Notes: a model not told the origin generated them from the sequence alone. Positions 33,113 through 42,187 are shown, numbered from the stretch's first letter. The stretch is 64,000 nucleotides of DNA from Curtobacterium sp. MR_MD2014 (GCF_000772085.1 NZ_CP009755.1:2418001-2482000); one strand, 5' to 3'. Numbers and translations are program-made.

Positions 33113-33667
33113 ATGGCAAGTGCCCGAGACCGTGTCCTGGACAGCTTCGTCGCCATCGTGTGCGAGGAGGGCGAGCGTCCGGCGACCCTCGACGCCGTCG
33201 CCGCGCGGGCCGGTGTCTCGAAGGGCGGGCTGCTCTACCACTTCGGGTCGAAGGCAGCGCTGGTCGAGGGGCTGTGCGAGCGCCTGTCCGACCTGTCCGC
33301 CATCGACGTCGACCGCATGCGCGACGCCGAGGACGGCGCTGCGCGGTACTTCGTGCGCAACTGCCTCTTCGTGGGCAGCGAGCTCGACCTCGCCCTGCTC
33401 GCGGCCAGCCGGCTGCAGCAGGCCGGGTACGAGGAGGCCGGGCGCACCCTCGACGAGACCGAGAACGCGTGGCTGGAGACGCTGGTCGACGCGCTCGGGG
33501 ACGTCCCCACGGCGCAGGCGGTCAAGTTGCTCGGCGACGGGCTCTACCACCAGGCGTCCCTCGGCGCCGCGATCGCGACCGACGTCCGCCCGAACCGCGG
33601 CACCGTCGACATGGACGCCCTGCTCGCGGTCGTCGACCGGCTCATCGCGACCCGGCCGGCAGCCTGA
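33113..33667 (+). CDS. TetR family transcriptional regulator
   Basis: 184 residues: DRVLDSFVAIVCEEGERPATLDAVAARAGVSKGGLLYHFGSKAALVEGLCERL, then a ligand domain of the kind found in AcrR-like repressors (FVGSELDLALLAASRLQQAG). ATG 33113 was chosen because TAGACT (33100-33105) ends 7 bases before it; ATG 33032 would place the protein start over the LacI operator. Divergent from the fused oxidoreductase, so the operators may affect this gene as well. Confidence 0.9.
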   Translation: MASARDRVLDSFVAIVCEEGERPATLDAVAARAGVSKGGLLYHFGSKAALVEGLCERLSDLSAIDVDRMRDAEDGAARYFVRNCLFVGSELDLALLAASRLQQAGYEEAGRTLDETENAWLETLVDALGDVPTAQAVKLLGDGLYHQASLGAAIATDVRPNRGTVDMDALLAVVDRLIATRPAA

Positions 33668-33758
33668 CGTCGGCGTCTCCCGGACGTCCGTGAACCGGTC
33701 CGCTCCTTCCTGGGGATAGACTGGTCCCGATCCACCCGCTCGAACCGGAGGTACCACC

Positions 33759-33929
33759 GTGGGCCGCGTCATCGCCGCTTTCTTCTCGATCCTGCTGCTG
33801 CTGGTGTCGATGTACCTGTTCGGGTTCGCGTTCCAGGTGCAGTCGGGCCAGGCGTTCGTCTTCATGGGCGGCCTCGTCCTCATGAGCCTCTCGTTCTTCC
33901 TGCCGATCCACGTCTTCGGCAAGAAGTAA
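33759..33929 (+). CDS. small membrane protein, two TM segments
   Basis: 56 residues, GTG start with GGAGG 7 bases upstream. Segment one: VIAAFFSILLLLVSMYLFGFAF; segment two: AFVFMGGLVLMSLSFFLPIHVF, ending in GKK. TAGACT at about 33717 may be its -10. It is followed by a strong terminator, so it is a single-gene unit. Function unknown; size and layout resemble small envelope-associated or transporter-regulating proteins. Confidence 0.75.
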   Translation: MGRVIAAFFSILLLLVSMYLFGFAFQVQSGQAFVFMGGLVLMSLSFFLPIHVFGKK

Positions 33930-33943
33930 CCACAGCCGTACCG

Positions 33944-33982
33944 CGACGGCCCCGCACCTCTCCGGAGGGTGCGGGGCCGTCG
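33944..33982 (+). terminator. terminator of the small membrane protein gene
   Basis: Stem CGACGGCCCCGCACC paired with GGTGCGGGGCCGTCG with loop TCTCCGGAG, 15 bases after the stop codon. Confidence 0.8.
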
Positions 33983-34001
33983 TCGTCCGTGCGGGCGCCG
34001 T

Positions 34002-34046
34002 GGCGGACGGACGGGCGGTCGGGACGGCGGACGGACGGGCGGTCGG
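34002..34046. repeat. 21-bp direct repeat, two copies
   Basis: GGCGGACGGACGGGCGGTCGG, counted as one 21-base unit at 34002-34022, repeats at 34026-34046. Between the terminator and the long hairpin; no gene. Confidence 0.75.
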
Positions 34047-34084
34047 ACGGGCACGAGCACGTCGTGGTTGCAACTGATCCAGCA

Positions 34085-34138
34085 CAACGGGAAGCACCTC
34101 GCGCCACGCAACTGCGTGGCGCGAGGTGCTTCCCGTTG
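34085..34138. repeat. 26-bp perfect inverted repeat with 2-base loop
   Basis: Arms 34085-34110 and 34113-34138 are exactly complementary; the arm begins CAACGGGAAGCACCTCG. This is far longer than a normal terminator stem. It stands between the small membrane gene and the convergent ribH. Confidence 0.9.
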
Positions 34139-34210
34139 CGCGGTGGGCGCGAGGAGGTGACCCTGACGCCCCGCAGGGCTCGTGCCCGCTCGGCCGCTCC
34201 TCGTCGCGGG

Positions 34211-34690
34211 TCAGGCCATCTGGCGCAGGCTCCGCAACGAGAGGGCCGTGGCGATCGCCGCGTGCGCGGCCTCGGCGCCCTTGTCCTCCTTCGACCCGGG
34301 CAGACCGGCGCGGTCGATGCCCTGCTGCTCGTCGTCCAGCGTCAGCACGCCGAAGCCGACGGGCTTGCCGGTCTGCAGCGCGACGCTCGTCAGACCGTCC
34401 GTCGCCGCACTCGACACGTACTCGAAGTGCGGGGTGCCCCCGCGGATGATCACCCCGAGGGCGACGACCGCGTCGAACCCGCTCTCGAGCGCCGCCTTCG
34501 CGACGACCGGCAGCTCGAAGCTCCCCGGCACCGGGACGACCTGTGCGGTGGCGCCGAGGCGCTGCACCTCCCGCTGGGCTCCGGCGAGGAGGCCCCCGGC
34601 GATCGTCTCGTGCCACTGCCCGGTCACGATCGCCACCCGGACGCCCGTCCCGTCGACGTGGTCGCGCTCCGCCGCTCCTGCTCCGCTCAT
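34211..34690 (-). CDS. ribH: 6,7-dimethyl-8-ribityllumazine synthase
   Basis: Penultimate riboflavin step, forms an icosahedral or pentameric shell. Signatures: [51 protein letters not shown] and [32 protein letters not shown]. 159 residues. ATG 34690 overlaps the ribB stop by 4 bases; the longer frame to 34750 lies inside ribB. Last gene of the rib operon. Confidence 0.96.
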   Translation of the reverse strand: MSGAGAAERDHVDGTGVRVAIVTGQWHETIAGGLLAGAQREVQRLGATAQVVPVPGSFELPVVAKAALESGFDAVVALGVIIRGGTPHFEYVSSAATDGLTSVALQTGKPVGFGVLTLDDEQQGIDRAGLPGSKEDKGAEAAHAAIATALSLRSLRQMA

Positions 34691-35382
34691 GGTGTCGTTC
34701 CCTCCTGGGGTGCGGACTCCGCCGCCGCCCGGTCTGCCGCCTCGAGCCACTCGACGAGTGCGGCGATGGTGATGACGGGCACGCCCTCGCGCGCCCCGAG
34801 TTCGACGAGGCCCGGCAGACGCATCATCTCGCCGTCCTCGCCGACGATCTCGCAGATCGCCGCCGCGGGCCGGAGCCCGGCTGCGGTGACCAGTTCGATC
34901 GCGGCTTCGGTGTGCCCGGCGCGTTCACGGACGCCGCCGGGTCGGGCCCGCAGTGGGACGACGTGTCCCGGGCGGTGCAGGTCGTCCCGGACCGAGGTCG
35001 GGTCGGCGAGCACCCGCAGCGTCCGTGCCCGGTCGTGCGCGCTGATGCCGGTCGTCACACCGACCGCAGCGTCGACCGTCACCGTGTACGCGGTGCCGCG
35101 GACGTCCTCGTTGTGCGCGACCATCGGGGGCAGGTCGAGCGCATCGGCGATCTCGGCGCTGACCGGGGCGCAGATGAAGCCCGACGAGTGCGCGACCGTC
35201 CACGCGATCCACTCCGGCGAGGCCGTCTCGGCGGCGAGGATCACGTCGCCCTCGTTCTCACGGTGCTCGTCGTCGGCCACGATCACCGGACGCCCGGCGG
35301 CGATCGCCGCGACCGCGTCGGCGATGCTCGACAGGTGCGGCCCGGCCGCCTGCTCGGCGCGCGGGGCGTCGACGGCGCTCAC
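34687..35382 (-). CDS. ribB: 3,4-dihydroxy-2-butanone 4-phosphate synthase, single-domain
   Basis: Makes the four-carbon unit for lumazine. Signatures: [81 protein letters not shown]. At 231 residues there is no GTP cyclohydrolase II domain, unlike the bifunctional RibBA common in actinobacterial operons. GTG 35382 overlaps the ribE stop. Confidence 0.95.
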   Translation of the reverse strand: MSAVDAPRAEQAAGPHLSSIADAVAAIAAGRPVIVADDEHRENEGDVILAAETASPEWIAWTVAHSSGFICAPVSAEIADALDLPPMVAHNEDVRGTAYTVTVDAAVGVTTGISAHDRARTLRVLADPTSVRDDLHRPGHVVPLRARPGGVRERAGHTEAAIELVTAAGLRPAAAICEIVGEDGEMMRLPGLVELGAREGVPVITIAALVEWLEAADRAAAESAPQEGTTP

Positions 35383-36020
35383 CGTGCCTCCGGGACGGGA
35401 GCCGTGGCGGCGTCGAGCCGGAGCATGCGGCGGACGTGTCGCGCGAGGACGTCGGTCTCGATGTTGACCCGGTCACCGGGCACGCGGGTACCGAGCGTCG
35501 TGGCTTCGAGTGTCTCCGGGATGAGGCTGACCTCGAACCAGGCATCGGTCGGCGGGACGTCCTCGGCGGAGACGGCGCTGACCGTGAGCGAGACGCCGTC
35601 GATCGCGACCGACCCCTTGTCGACGACGAGCGGGCTGAGGTCGGGGGCGAGCGAGAAGCGGACGCGCCGCCAGCCGTCACCGTCGGCGGTCTCGAGCACC
35701 GTGGCGGTGCCGTCGACGTGCCCCTGCACGATGTGGCCGCCCAGTCGGTCGCCGACCGAGGCCGCTCGCTCCAGGTTGAGTCGATCACCCACGTCGAGCG
35801 CGCCGTGCGCGCTCATGTCGAGCGTCTGCTTCATGACGAAGGCGGTGAAGGTCTCGTCCGTCTGCTCGACCACGGTCAGGCAGACGCCGCTCGTGGCGAT
35901 GGAGTCGCCGTGCCGCGCGTCGGCGACGACCTTCGGGCCGCGGACGGTGAGCGCGACGGAGTCGCCGTGCTGCTCGACGGCGGTGACGGTGCCGAGTTCC
36001 TCGATGATGCCGGTGAACAC
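35379..36020 (-). CDS. ribE: riboflavin synthase alpha subunit
   Basis: Final step, dismutation of two lumazines. Two homologous lumazine-binding barrels: [11 protein letters not shown]...[13 protein letters not shown] and [13 protein letters not shown]...[16 protein letters not shown] 36020 was chosen for the canonical VFTGIIEE N-terminus and the GAGAGGA upstream; ATG 36068 would add 16 residues. 213 residues. First gene after the FMN riboswitch. Confidence 0.95.
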   Translation of the reverse strand: MFTGIIEELGTVTAVEQHGDSVALTVRGPKVVADARHGDSIATSGVCLTVVEQTDETFTAFVMKQTLDMSAHGALDVGDRLNLERAASVGDRLGGHIVQGHVDGTATVLETADGDGWRRVRFSLAPDLSPLVVDKGSVAIDGVSLTVSAVSAEDVPPTDAWFEVSLIPETLEATTLGTRVPGDRVNIETDVLARHVRRMLRLDAATAPVPEAR

Positions 36021-36118
36021 TGGTGTCCTCTCAACGGGACTCCGGGGGTGCTCGACGATCGTCGGCATGGACGGACGGGTCGTGGCACCCCGGGTACGAG
36101 GGCACGTCCTGTCCGCCT

Positions 36119-36248
36119 GCGCTTCCTCCCGTCCGGACTCTCACCGTCGGTCCCGGAGTTCCGCCGGGTCAACATCGGCGGGGTTCGCACCCTGCGTCAG
36201 CTCGTGGACTGTCACCACCGGTTCGGAATTGCACCGACCCCGGAGCGC
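36119..36248 (-). promoter_or_regulatory. FMN riboswitch (RFN element)
   Basis: On the minus strand: GCGCTCCGGGGTCGGTGCAA opens the element, followed by TTCCGAACCGGTGGTGACAG, the variable stem, and GTGAGAGTCCGGACGGGAGG with closing AGCGC. These are the conserved RFN blocks. It lies about 100 bases upstream of ribE and should repress ribE-ribB-ribH when FMN is high. Confidence 0.95.
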
Positions 36249-36334
36249 TTGCGTGACTGAAATGATACCCCACACACCGGGCGCCCGTCCGGGGCCGTTG
36301 CCCCGTGTGACGTGGAGACGCCTGCCGGGCACGG

Positions 36335-36382
36335 GACGGACGGGAGGCGCGGGGCGGCGCCGCCACGGGCCTCCCGTCCGTC
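36335..36382. repeat. palindromic element copy F, degenerate centre
   Basis: Outer 14-bp arms GACGGACGGGAGGC/GCCTCCCGTCCGTC (36335-36348 and 36369-36382) intact; one inner half is of the GCGG type, the other of the CCACGGG type, as if the two variants had recombined. Downstream of the aminoacyl-PG synthase-like gene. Confidence 0.85.
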
Positions 36383-36432
36383 GCGTGGTGCGTGCGGGAC
36401 GCCGACGTCGGTCCGGCACGGCCGGACCGGTC

Positions 36433-38877
36433 TCAGCTCCGCCCGCGGACCAGCGCCACCGCCTGCCGCAGGGACAGGTCCGGCAGGTAGGCCCGCACGA
36501 CGGCGACACCGATCGCCGGGAGTGCCACCGGGTCCGGGTAGGCGAGCACCAGCGGGTGCAGCTCCGGCCCGAACTTCGCCTTGAAGCGCAGCAGCGAGCG
36601 GAACCCGTAGACCGGTTCGAGCACGCCGCCCACCAGGTCGAGCAGGTCCTGCACGCCCTCGCCCGCGGGGGCACCCTCCGCGGACTGCGCGAGCGGTGCG
36701 GCGGACAGGCTGAGCCGCTCGACGTCGTCCTCGCGCATCCGCTGCGCCGCACTCGCGACGAGGAACTCCATCACCCCGTTCGGGGCCGCACCCGTGCGCC
36801 GCATCACGTCGAGCGTCCACCCCACGACCCTGCCGGCCCGGTGGCTCGGCAGCCAGCTCGTGACGGCGAGGACGGTGCCCTCGGGGTCGAGCGCGACGAG
36901 CGTGCGCACCGCCGGGTCCCGCATCTCGTCGACGCCACCGAGCGTGAAGCCCATCTCGGGCAGCTCGCGCTCCGAGACCCACTCCTCGGAGATCGCCTCG
37001 ATCTGCCGGACCGTCGCCGGGGGCAGGTCCTGCCACGAGGACCACAGGGCGGTGATGCCCTCGCGGTCCGCCTTGTTCACGGCGGTGCGGACGTCCTGCT
37101 TCTTCTTGCCGCTCGTGGTCCACGTGCGGGGGTCGAGGTCGGCGTCCTCCGCGACCGGCAGCGTCTCCCACCCCTGCGCGGTGAGGGTCCCGGCGGCCTC
37201 GGTTCCGATGCCGTAGAAGACGGCGGTCCAGCCGTTGTCGTCACACCACCGCGCGAACGCGACCATCGCTGCGTCGCGGGCGTCCGGCCACCCGAAGGGA
37301 CCGCCGACCGTCACTGCGACCCGCCCGTTGCGGCGGAACGCGACACCGGCGCGGCCGTCCTCGCTGAACCAGTACGCGTTGCCCTGCCAGGTGGTCATCC
37401 ACCCGAAGGTGTCGCCGCCGGCGGCCTCGAGCAGCGTGCGGGCGCGGAGTCGGCTCTCGCGGAGTCCGTCGACGTCGGCGTCCGGCTCGACAGCGCCCGT
37501 GGGACGGACGGCGGCACCGGCCACGACCAGCCAGAGCACCGGGCCAGCGGCGCCGAGCACGAAGCGGAGCGCCGGGTCGAGGGACGCCAGCCGGTCCCAG
37601 AACACCACGGGCGACAGCGGGCCGAGCGCCGCGACGACGAGCCGCAGCGGGTCCGCGACCGTCTCGCGCGTGGACGCCGCGGTGACGAGCACGACGGTCG
37701 TCACCACGCCGAGTGCGACGAGGACGACCACGGCGAAGGTCACGACGCGTCGCCGTGCGGGCAGCACCGTGAACGAACGGCGGAGCAGCACGAGCACGAG
37801 CGCGGTGGCGAGCGGCACGACGACGGAGGCGGTCACCGAGACGGTGACCACGAAGCGGTTCTCGGCCCCGTGCAGCTCCGCCGCCCCGGCGGGCAGGAGC
37901 CCGTAGGTCACGGCGGCAGCGACGGCGAGCACGACGTCGACGACCACGGCGAGCCAGACCGCGAAGCGACTCCCCCGGAACAGCCCGAGGCCGGCGACGA
38001 GGAGCACGAGGAGTGGTGCGACCGCGAGCACGAGCGTCCACGGGTCGGTGGCCCGGTACGCCAGCAGCCCCCGCAGGCACTCGCCCGACGCGCTGTCCGC
38101 GTGGCAGCCGTGGACGGGGGTGACCGGCCCGGTGCCGACGACGGCCGCGAGCGGGGCCAGGAGCCCGACGCGGGCACGGGAGAGGAGCGCGATGACCGGA
38201 CCCACGGCCGACACGAGGACCACGGTGCCGAGCAGGACCCGGGTCTCGCGGTGCGAGCTCCTGGTCCAGCCGATCCGGGCGGGGCCTCGGCGGAGCAGGT
38301 CGCCGAGCAGCCACCCGGCCGCCGCCGCGAGCGATGCGTAGAGGTCCGAGGCGTGTCCGGCGTACAGCAGCAGCGCGGCGACGACGGCGACGACGTTGAC
38401 CCGGATCCGTCGGCGCCACAGCGGACCGGCGAACGCGCTCGCGGTGACGATCGTCCCGACGATGGCCGTCCACGGGTCGAAGCTCGTCGCGCGTCCGAGC
38501 AGCAGCGCGCCGGCCGCGCGGCCGTCCTGGTCGACGAGGGCCGTGAGGGCGCCGAGCCCCGTGCCGACGACGGTGGTCAGGACGAACGCGAGGGCCGTCC
38601 GCCTGCTGCCCATCAGTCGCTCCGACGCCCCGACGAGCGCCACCACACCAACGAGGGTGAGGGCGAGCGCCAGCGCCCCGGTGGTGACGGCGAAGACCCG
38701 GAAGGGTCCGAAGTGCACGGTGTCCAGGGAGCCGGTGTGCCCGACGACGCGGACGACGAGGCCCGCGATCGAGGTGAGGAGCACGAGGACGACGACGACC
38801 GCCGTGACCGGGTGCCGCCGGGTCGACCTGACGATCCGCGACCCGAGGGCGGCCGCTCCTGACGTGGTCCTGCTCAC
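36433..38877 (-). CDS. phosphatidylglycerol lysyl/alanyltransferase-like membrane protein (MprF/DUF2156 type)
   Basis: 814 residues. About 14 hydrophobic segments make up the N-terminal 500 residues; the C-terminal 300 are the cytoplasmic DUF2156 GNAT-like domain with FGWMTTWQGNAYWFSEDGRAGVAFRRNGRVAVTVGGPFG, the KKKQDVRTAVNKADREG stretch and SVIMEFLVAS-like GVMEFLVASA. The family transfers an amino acid from aminoacyl-tRNA to membrane lipid, altering surface charge and resistance to cationic peptides. The amino acid cannot be read from sequence. GTG 38877 overlaps the esterase stop (GTGA), a pairing known for aminoacyl-lipid synthases with hydrolases. Confidence 0.9.
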   Translation of the reverse strand: MSRTTSGAAALGSRIVRSTRRHPVTAVVVVLVLLTSIAGLVVRVVGHTGSLDTVHFGPFRVFAVTTGALALALTLVGVVALVGASERLMGSRRTALAFVLTTVVGTGLGALTALVDQDGRAAGALLLGRATSFDPWTAIVGTIVTASAFAGPLWRRRIRVNVVAVVAALLLYAGHASDLYASLAAAAGWLLGDLLRRGPARIGWTRSSHRETRVLLGTVVLVSAVGPVIALLSRARVGLLAPLAAVVGTGPVTPVHGCHADSASGECLRGLLAYRATDPWTLVLAVAPLLVLLVAGLGLFRGSRFAVWLAVVVDVVLAVAAAVTYGLLPAGAAELHGAENRFVVTVSVTASVVVPLATALVLVLLRRSFTVLPARRRVVTFAVVVLVALGVVTTVVLVTAASTRETVADPLRLVVAALGPLSPVVFWDRLASLDPALRFVLGAAGPVLWLVVAGAAVRPTGAVEPDADVDGLRESRLRARTLLEAAGGDTFGWMTTWQGNAYWFSEDGRAGVAFRRNGRVAVTVGGPFGWPDARDAAMVAFARWCDDNGWTAVFYGIGTEAAGTLTAQGWETLPVAEDADLDPRTWTTSGKKKQDVRTAVNKADREGITALWSSWQDLPPATVRQIEAISEEWVSERELPEMGFTLGGVDEMRDPAVRTLVALDPEGTVLAVTSWLPSHRAGRVVGWTLDVMRRTGAAPNGVMEFLVASAAQRMREDDVERLSLSAAPLAQSAEGAPAGEGVQDLLDLVGGVLEPVYGFRSLLRFKAKFGPELHPLVLAYPDPVALPAIGVAVVRAYLPDLSLRQAVALVRGRS

Positions 38878-40202
38878 AGCGCACCGTCCTCCTGCGGGAG
38901 ACCGAGGTGTGCCAGGACGACCGGCAGTCCGTGGGCCAGCACGTACCGCACGGTGTTCCAGTCGTGCGCCGAACCCGGCGACACGATGACCTGCGTCTGC
39001 ATGCCCGCACGGACCGCTGCGGCGTGCAGGGTCTCGGTCGACGCCCGGTAGGGGGCGTCGTCCTGACCGTAGCCGAAGACGGTGAGGTGGTCGTGGTACG
39101 GCCCGTGCGCCGCCATGATCGCGACGGGCGCCGCGGCACGGTAGGCGGCAGCCGAACCACCGAACGCCAGCGCGGTGCTCCGCTGCGCGTCGCCGGTCAC
39201 CGGGGCGAGCTCGCTCGAGATCGCCAGGGCCGCACCGAAGACGTCGGGGTGCTCGGTGGAGAACTGCATCGTGCACGTCGCGCCCTGCGAGAACCCGAGG
39301 ATGCCCCAGGCTCCTGCTCCGCTGGCGACCGGCAGGTGCCGCTCGATCCAGTGCACCGTGTCGGTCATCACGTAGGTGGCGCTCCTGCCGAGGCGCCGGG
39401 AGTCCACGCACATCGGGTTCCGGTTCGGCGCCGCGAGCTGGTCCGGCGACACGACGATCGGGGCGAGGCCGTGGTGTGCGGCGGCGTAGCGGTCGAGGAA
39501 GCTGCCGAGGTCGCCGGTCTGGAACATGTCGGCCGGTTGCCCGGGCTGCCCGGAGAGCGCGACGAGGACGGGCAGCCGCGGCGGGTGGGCCACCTGTGCG
39601 GCCGGCGGGAGCCAGACCACCGCCTTGCGCGCCCGGAAGTGCGACACCGTCCCCGGGATCGTCACGCTGATGGTCTCGCCCTTCGACGGCATGCCCGCCG
39701 GCGCGTGCCAGTCCGCCGCGTCGACCTCGAGGTGCGACCCCGGGTCCGACAGCGGCGGCAGGTCCCGGCTCCGGTAGGGGTTGGTCGCGACGGCCTGCTC
39801 GATGTTCTTGTAGAACCCGAAGTCCACGTTGACGCCGAGGCCCGCCGACAGCAGGAGCGCACCGGCAGCGGCGACGGCGAGGACCCGTGCGAGCCACCCG
39901 CCCTGCACCGCCACGACGAGCAGGAGCGCCACGCCCGCGAACGCGAACGCCACCCACATCCGGGTGACCGGGGTGAACTGCACGCCGAAGTCGTCCTGCA
40001 CGTCGCCGGTCCACCACACGGCGACGAGGCCGATCGCCGCTCCGACCGCCGCTCCCCCGACCCGGACCGCGGCACGACGCAGCCGGTGCCGCTCGTGCAC
40101 CGGACCGACCAGGACCCACCCGGCGAGGAGGGCTGCGAGGACGTACACCGGGACGAGCAGGCGGCTGCCGGTGATCGGGACGCGGAGGAGTTCGTGGAGC
40201 AC
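38874..40202 (-). CDS. membrane-anchored alpha/beta-hydrolase esterase
   Basis: 442 residues: four N-terminal hydrophobic segments (about residues 12-130), then an extracytoplasmic Ag85/esterase D-like domain with the nucleophile elbow GILGFSQGATC and a late catalytic histidine in SPGSAHDWNTVRY. GTG 40202 gives an N-terminus VLHELLRVPITGS that leads directly into the first TM. Coupled to the MprF-like gene. In other Gram-positives partner esterases hydrolyse aminoacyl-phosphatidylglycerol; the same role is likely here but is inference. Confidence 0.87.
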   Translation of the reverse strand: MLHELLRVPITGSRLLVPVYVLAALLAGWVLVGPVHERHRLRRAAVRVGGAAVGAAIGLVAVWWTGDVQDDFGVQFTPVTRMWVAFAFAGVALLLVVAVQGGWLARVLAVAAAGALLLSAGLGVNVDFGFYKNIEQAVATNPYRSRDLPPLSDPGSHLEVDAADWHAPAGMPSKGETISVTIPGTVSHFRARKAVVWLPPAAQVAHPPRLPVLVALSGQPGQPADMFQTGDLGSFLDRYAAAHHGLAPIVVSPDQLAAPNRNPMCVDSRRLGRSATYVMTDTVHWIERHLPVASGAGAWGILGFSQGATCTMQFSTEHPDVFGAALAISSELAPVTGDAQRSTALAFGGSAAAYRAAAPVAIMAAHGPYHDHLTVFGYGQDDAPYRASTETLHAAAVRAGMQTQVIVSPGSAHDWNTVRYVLAHGLPVVLAHLGLPQEDGAL

Positions 40203-40330
40203 GGGTTCATCGTGGCCCCGCACCGCTGCCGCACAGCCTCGGAAGCGCTTCCACTGCGCACAGGTTGGGCACTGATCGCTCCCAGGGATGCTCCAGGCGC
40301 TCCACAGCGGCATCCGGTTCGCGGAAACGG

Positions 40331-40364
40331 GTCGGAGGGGCGCCGCGGACGACGCCCCTCCGAC
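40331..40364 (-). terminator. terminator after the chaplin-like gene
   Basis: 12-bp stem GTCGGAGGGGCG/CGCCCCTCCGAC with a 10-base loop, located 10 bases beyond the stop of the minus-strand gene. Confidence 0.75.
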
Positions 40365-40373
40365 TCCCTGGTG

Positions 40374-42095
40374 TCAGGCGGTGCGCCTGCGGAGCACGAG
40401 CACGCCGGCTCCGAGGAGCAGGAGCAGGAACGCGATGCCCGCCGGGACCGTCTGCGAGCCGGCTCCGGTGTACGCGAGCTCCGGCTGCGCCGCCGGCGCA
40501 GCAGCGGCGGTCGTCCCCGTCGAGGACGCCACGGTCGACCGGGAGGCGCTGGTCGCCGTGACCGCGCCGGCCGCGGTGACCTCCGTGCTCGCGACCGGGA
40601 CGGTGGTCGCCTCCGGCACCGAGGTGCCGGGGGTCGTCCCGCCCGTCGTGTCACCGGGCGTCACGCCCGGGTCCGTACCGGGGTCGGTCCCCGGGTCCGT
40701 ACCGGGGTCGGTTCCCGGGTCCGTACCGGGGTCGGTGCCCGGGTCCGTACCGGGGTCAGCGCCCGGGTCCGTACCGGGGTCGGTCCCCGGGTCCGTACCG
40801 GGGTCGGTGCCCGGGTCCGTACCCGGGTCGGTGCCCGGGGTCGTGGTGCTGGTGCCGTCACCGACGATGCCGATGCCGTTCCCGCCGACGGTGATCGGCA
40901 CGCTGATCACGGGGATCACCTGCGTCCCGCCGAGCAGACCGCCGTCACCGGAGGTCGTGCCACCCGCGACCGGGGTCGAACCCGAACCCGAGCCGGTGCC
41001 GGTCGTGCCGGTGCCGGTGCTGGTGCCGTCACCGACGACGCCGATGCCGTTCCCACCGACGGTCACCGGGATCGCGACCACCGGGGCGACCTGCGTCCCG
41101 GAGCCCACGCCGTCGTCACCCGACGTCGTGCCACCCACGACCGGGGTCGAACCCGAACCCCCGCCGGTGCCGGTCGTGCCGGTGCCGGTGCTGGTGCCGT
41201 CTCCGACGACGCCGATGCCGTTCCCGCCGATCGTGATCGGCAGGTCGACGATCGGTGACACCTGCGTGCCACTGAGCACAGCGTCGTCACCGGACGTCGT
41301 GCCACCCGCGGTCGGGGTCGAACCCGAACCCGAACCCGAACCCGGGGCAGCGGTCGGCGCCGTCCCCGTCGCGGAGCCGTCACCGAGCACCCCGATGCCG
41401 TTGCCGCCGACGGTCACGGGGACGGACACGACCGGGGCGACCTGCGTCCCGGACGCGATGCCGTCCGAACCGGACGTCACCGGCTCGGCTGCCGGTTCCG
41501 GGACCGCCGGGCTGCTCGTCGCCGCGGCCGGAGCGGACGCCGGAGCGGCTTCCGCGTCATCCGCGACACCGACGGCGTTGCCGGTGACCGACACCGGAGC
41601 GGTGACGTCACCGACGACCTGCGTCCCCGACGCGACAGCGTCCGAGCCGGTCGTCGTCGGAGCAGGAGCAGGAGCCGGGGCGGGCGCCGGAGCCGAAGCG
41701 GGCGCCGGAGCGGTCGCCACGGCGTCGCCCGCCACGGCGACCGCGTTGCCGGTCGCCTGCACCGGTGCCGTCACGACGGGCGCGACCTGGGTACCGGACG
41801 CGATGCCGTCGTCACCCGAGGTGGCCGGGGCAGGGGCAGGAGCCGGGGCCGGAGCAGCCGGAGCGGGAGCCGGAGCAGCCGGAGCCGAGCCGGTCGTGGA
41901 CACGGCGTCGCCGAGCAGCCCGAGGGCGTTCCCGGAGACGGACACCGGGGCACTGATCGACGGTGCCACCTGGGTGCCGGACAGCAGGCCGTCGTCACCG
42001 GAGGTCGTGGCGGCGTTCGCCACCGCGGTCCCCCCGAGCGTCAGGCCGCCGACGAAGAGGGTGAACCAGAGCCCTCTCGAGACGTACTTGTTCAT
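40374..42095 (-). CDS. secreted chaplin-like repeat protein with LAYTG sortase signal
   Basis: 573 residues. A signal peptide (residues 1-28, ending AVANA) is followed by seven repeats of about 34 residues (about 31-64, 92-125, 149-181, 207-240, 267-300, 324-357, 381-414) with the pattern SGDDG-x-xSGTQVAPVV-x-xPVTVGGNGIGV-x-GDG. This aligns without gaps to the chaplin/DUF320 pattern (PG-x-xSGN-x-x-x-VP-x-x-VPVNVCGN-x-x-x-V-x-G), but the chaplin cysteine is replaced by glycine, serine or threonine. Then come a tandem PGTD linker (about 420-490), a Ser/Thr/Ala spacer, and the anchor LAYTGAGS, hydrophobic span and RRR tail. Probably displayed on the wall by a class E-type sortase. Repeats 4-7 are most alike. 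Confidence 0.88.
   Translation of the reverse strand: MNKYVSRGLWFTLFVGGLTLGGTAVANAATTSGDDGLLSGTQVAPSISAPVSVSGNALGLLGDAVSTTGSAPAAPAPAPAAPAPAPAPAPATSGDDGIASGTQVAPVVTAPVQATGNAVAVAGDAVATAPAPASAPAPAPAPAPAPTTTGSDAVASGTQVVGDVTAPVSVTGNAVGVADDAEAAPASAPAAATSSPAVPEPAAEPVTSGSDGIASGTQVAPVVSVPVTVGGNGIGVLGDGSATGTAPTAAPGSGSGSGSTPTAGGTTSGDDAVLSGTQVSPIVDLPITIGGNGIGVVGDGTSTGTGTTGTGGGSGSTPVVGGTTSGDDGVGSGTQVAPVVAIPVTVGGNGIGVVGDGTSTGTGTTGTGSGSGSTPVAGGTTSGDGGLLGGTQVIPVISVPITVGGNGIGIVGDGTSTTTPGTDPGTDPGTDPGTDPGTDPGTDPGADPGTDPGTDPGTDPGTDPGTDPGTDPGTDPGVTPGDTTGGTTPGTSVPEATTVPVASTEVTAAGAVTATSASRSTVASSTGTTAAAAPAAQPELAYTGAGSQTVPAGIAFLLLLLGAGVLVLRRRTA
40660..40845. repeat. in-frame 12/24-bp tandem repeat coding for PGTD units
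   Basis: About 15 units of the 12-base codon set for Pro-Gly-Thr-Asp, with a 24-base higher-order period. They lie within the chaplin-like gene and form its extended wall-spanning linker. Length variation between strains is likely. Confidence 0.9.
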
Positions 42096-42187
42096 GGTCG
42101 TTCGTTCCTCACTGATCGAGATCTGTCCTCCGACCGCGATCGCGGTCGGGTGGTGCGTGCCTGCCGTGCTGGACAGGCGCACCGATC

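Noticed and set aside
36119..36140. GGACGGGAGG in the FMN riboswitch as a member of the palindrome family
   Set aside because: It is part of the conserved RFN consensus and has no facing arm.
34543..38862. A 1439-residue plus-strand frame over rib and mprF-like genes
   Set aside because: It is antisense to four genes with clear family motifs; low-complexity Arg/Pro/Asp composition typical of GC-rich shadow frames.
40660..40845. Regular 12/24-base repeats that could suggest a CRISPR array
   Set aside because: Repeats are contiguous with no unique spacers and keep the PGTD reading frame of a larger protein.
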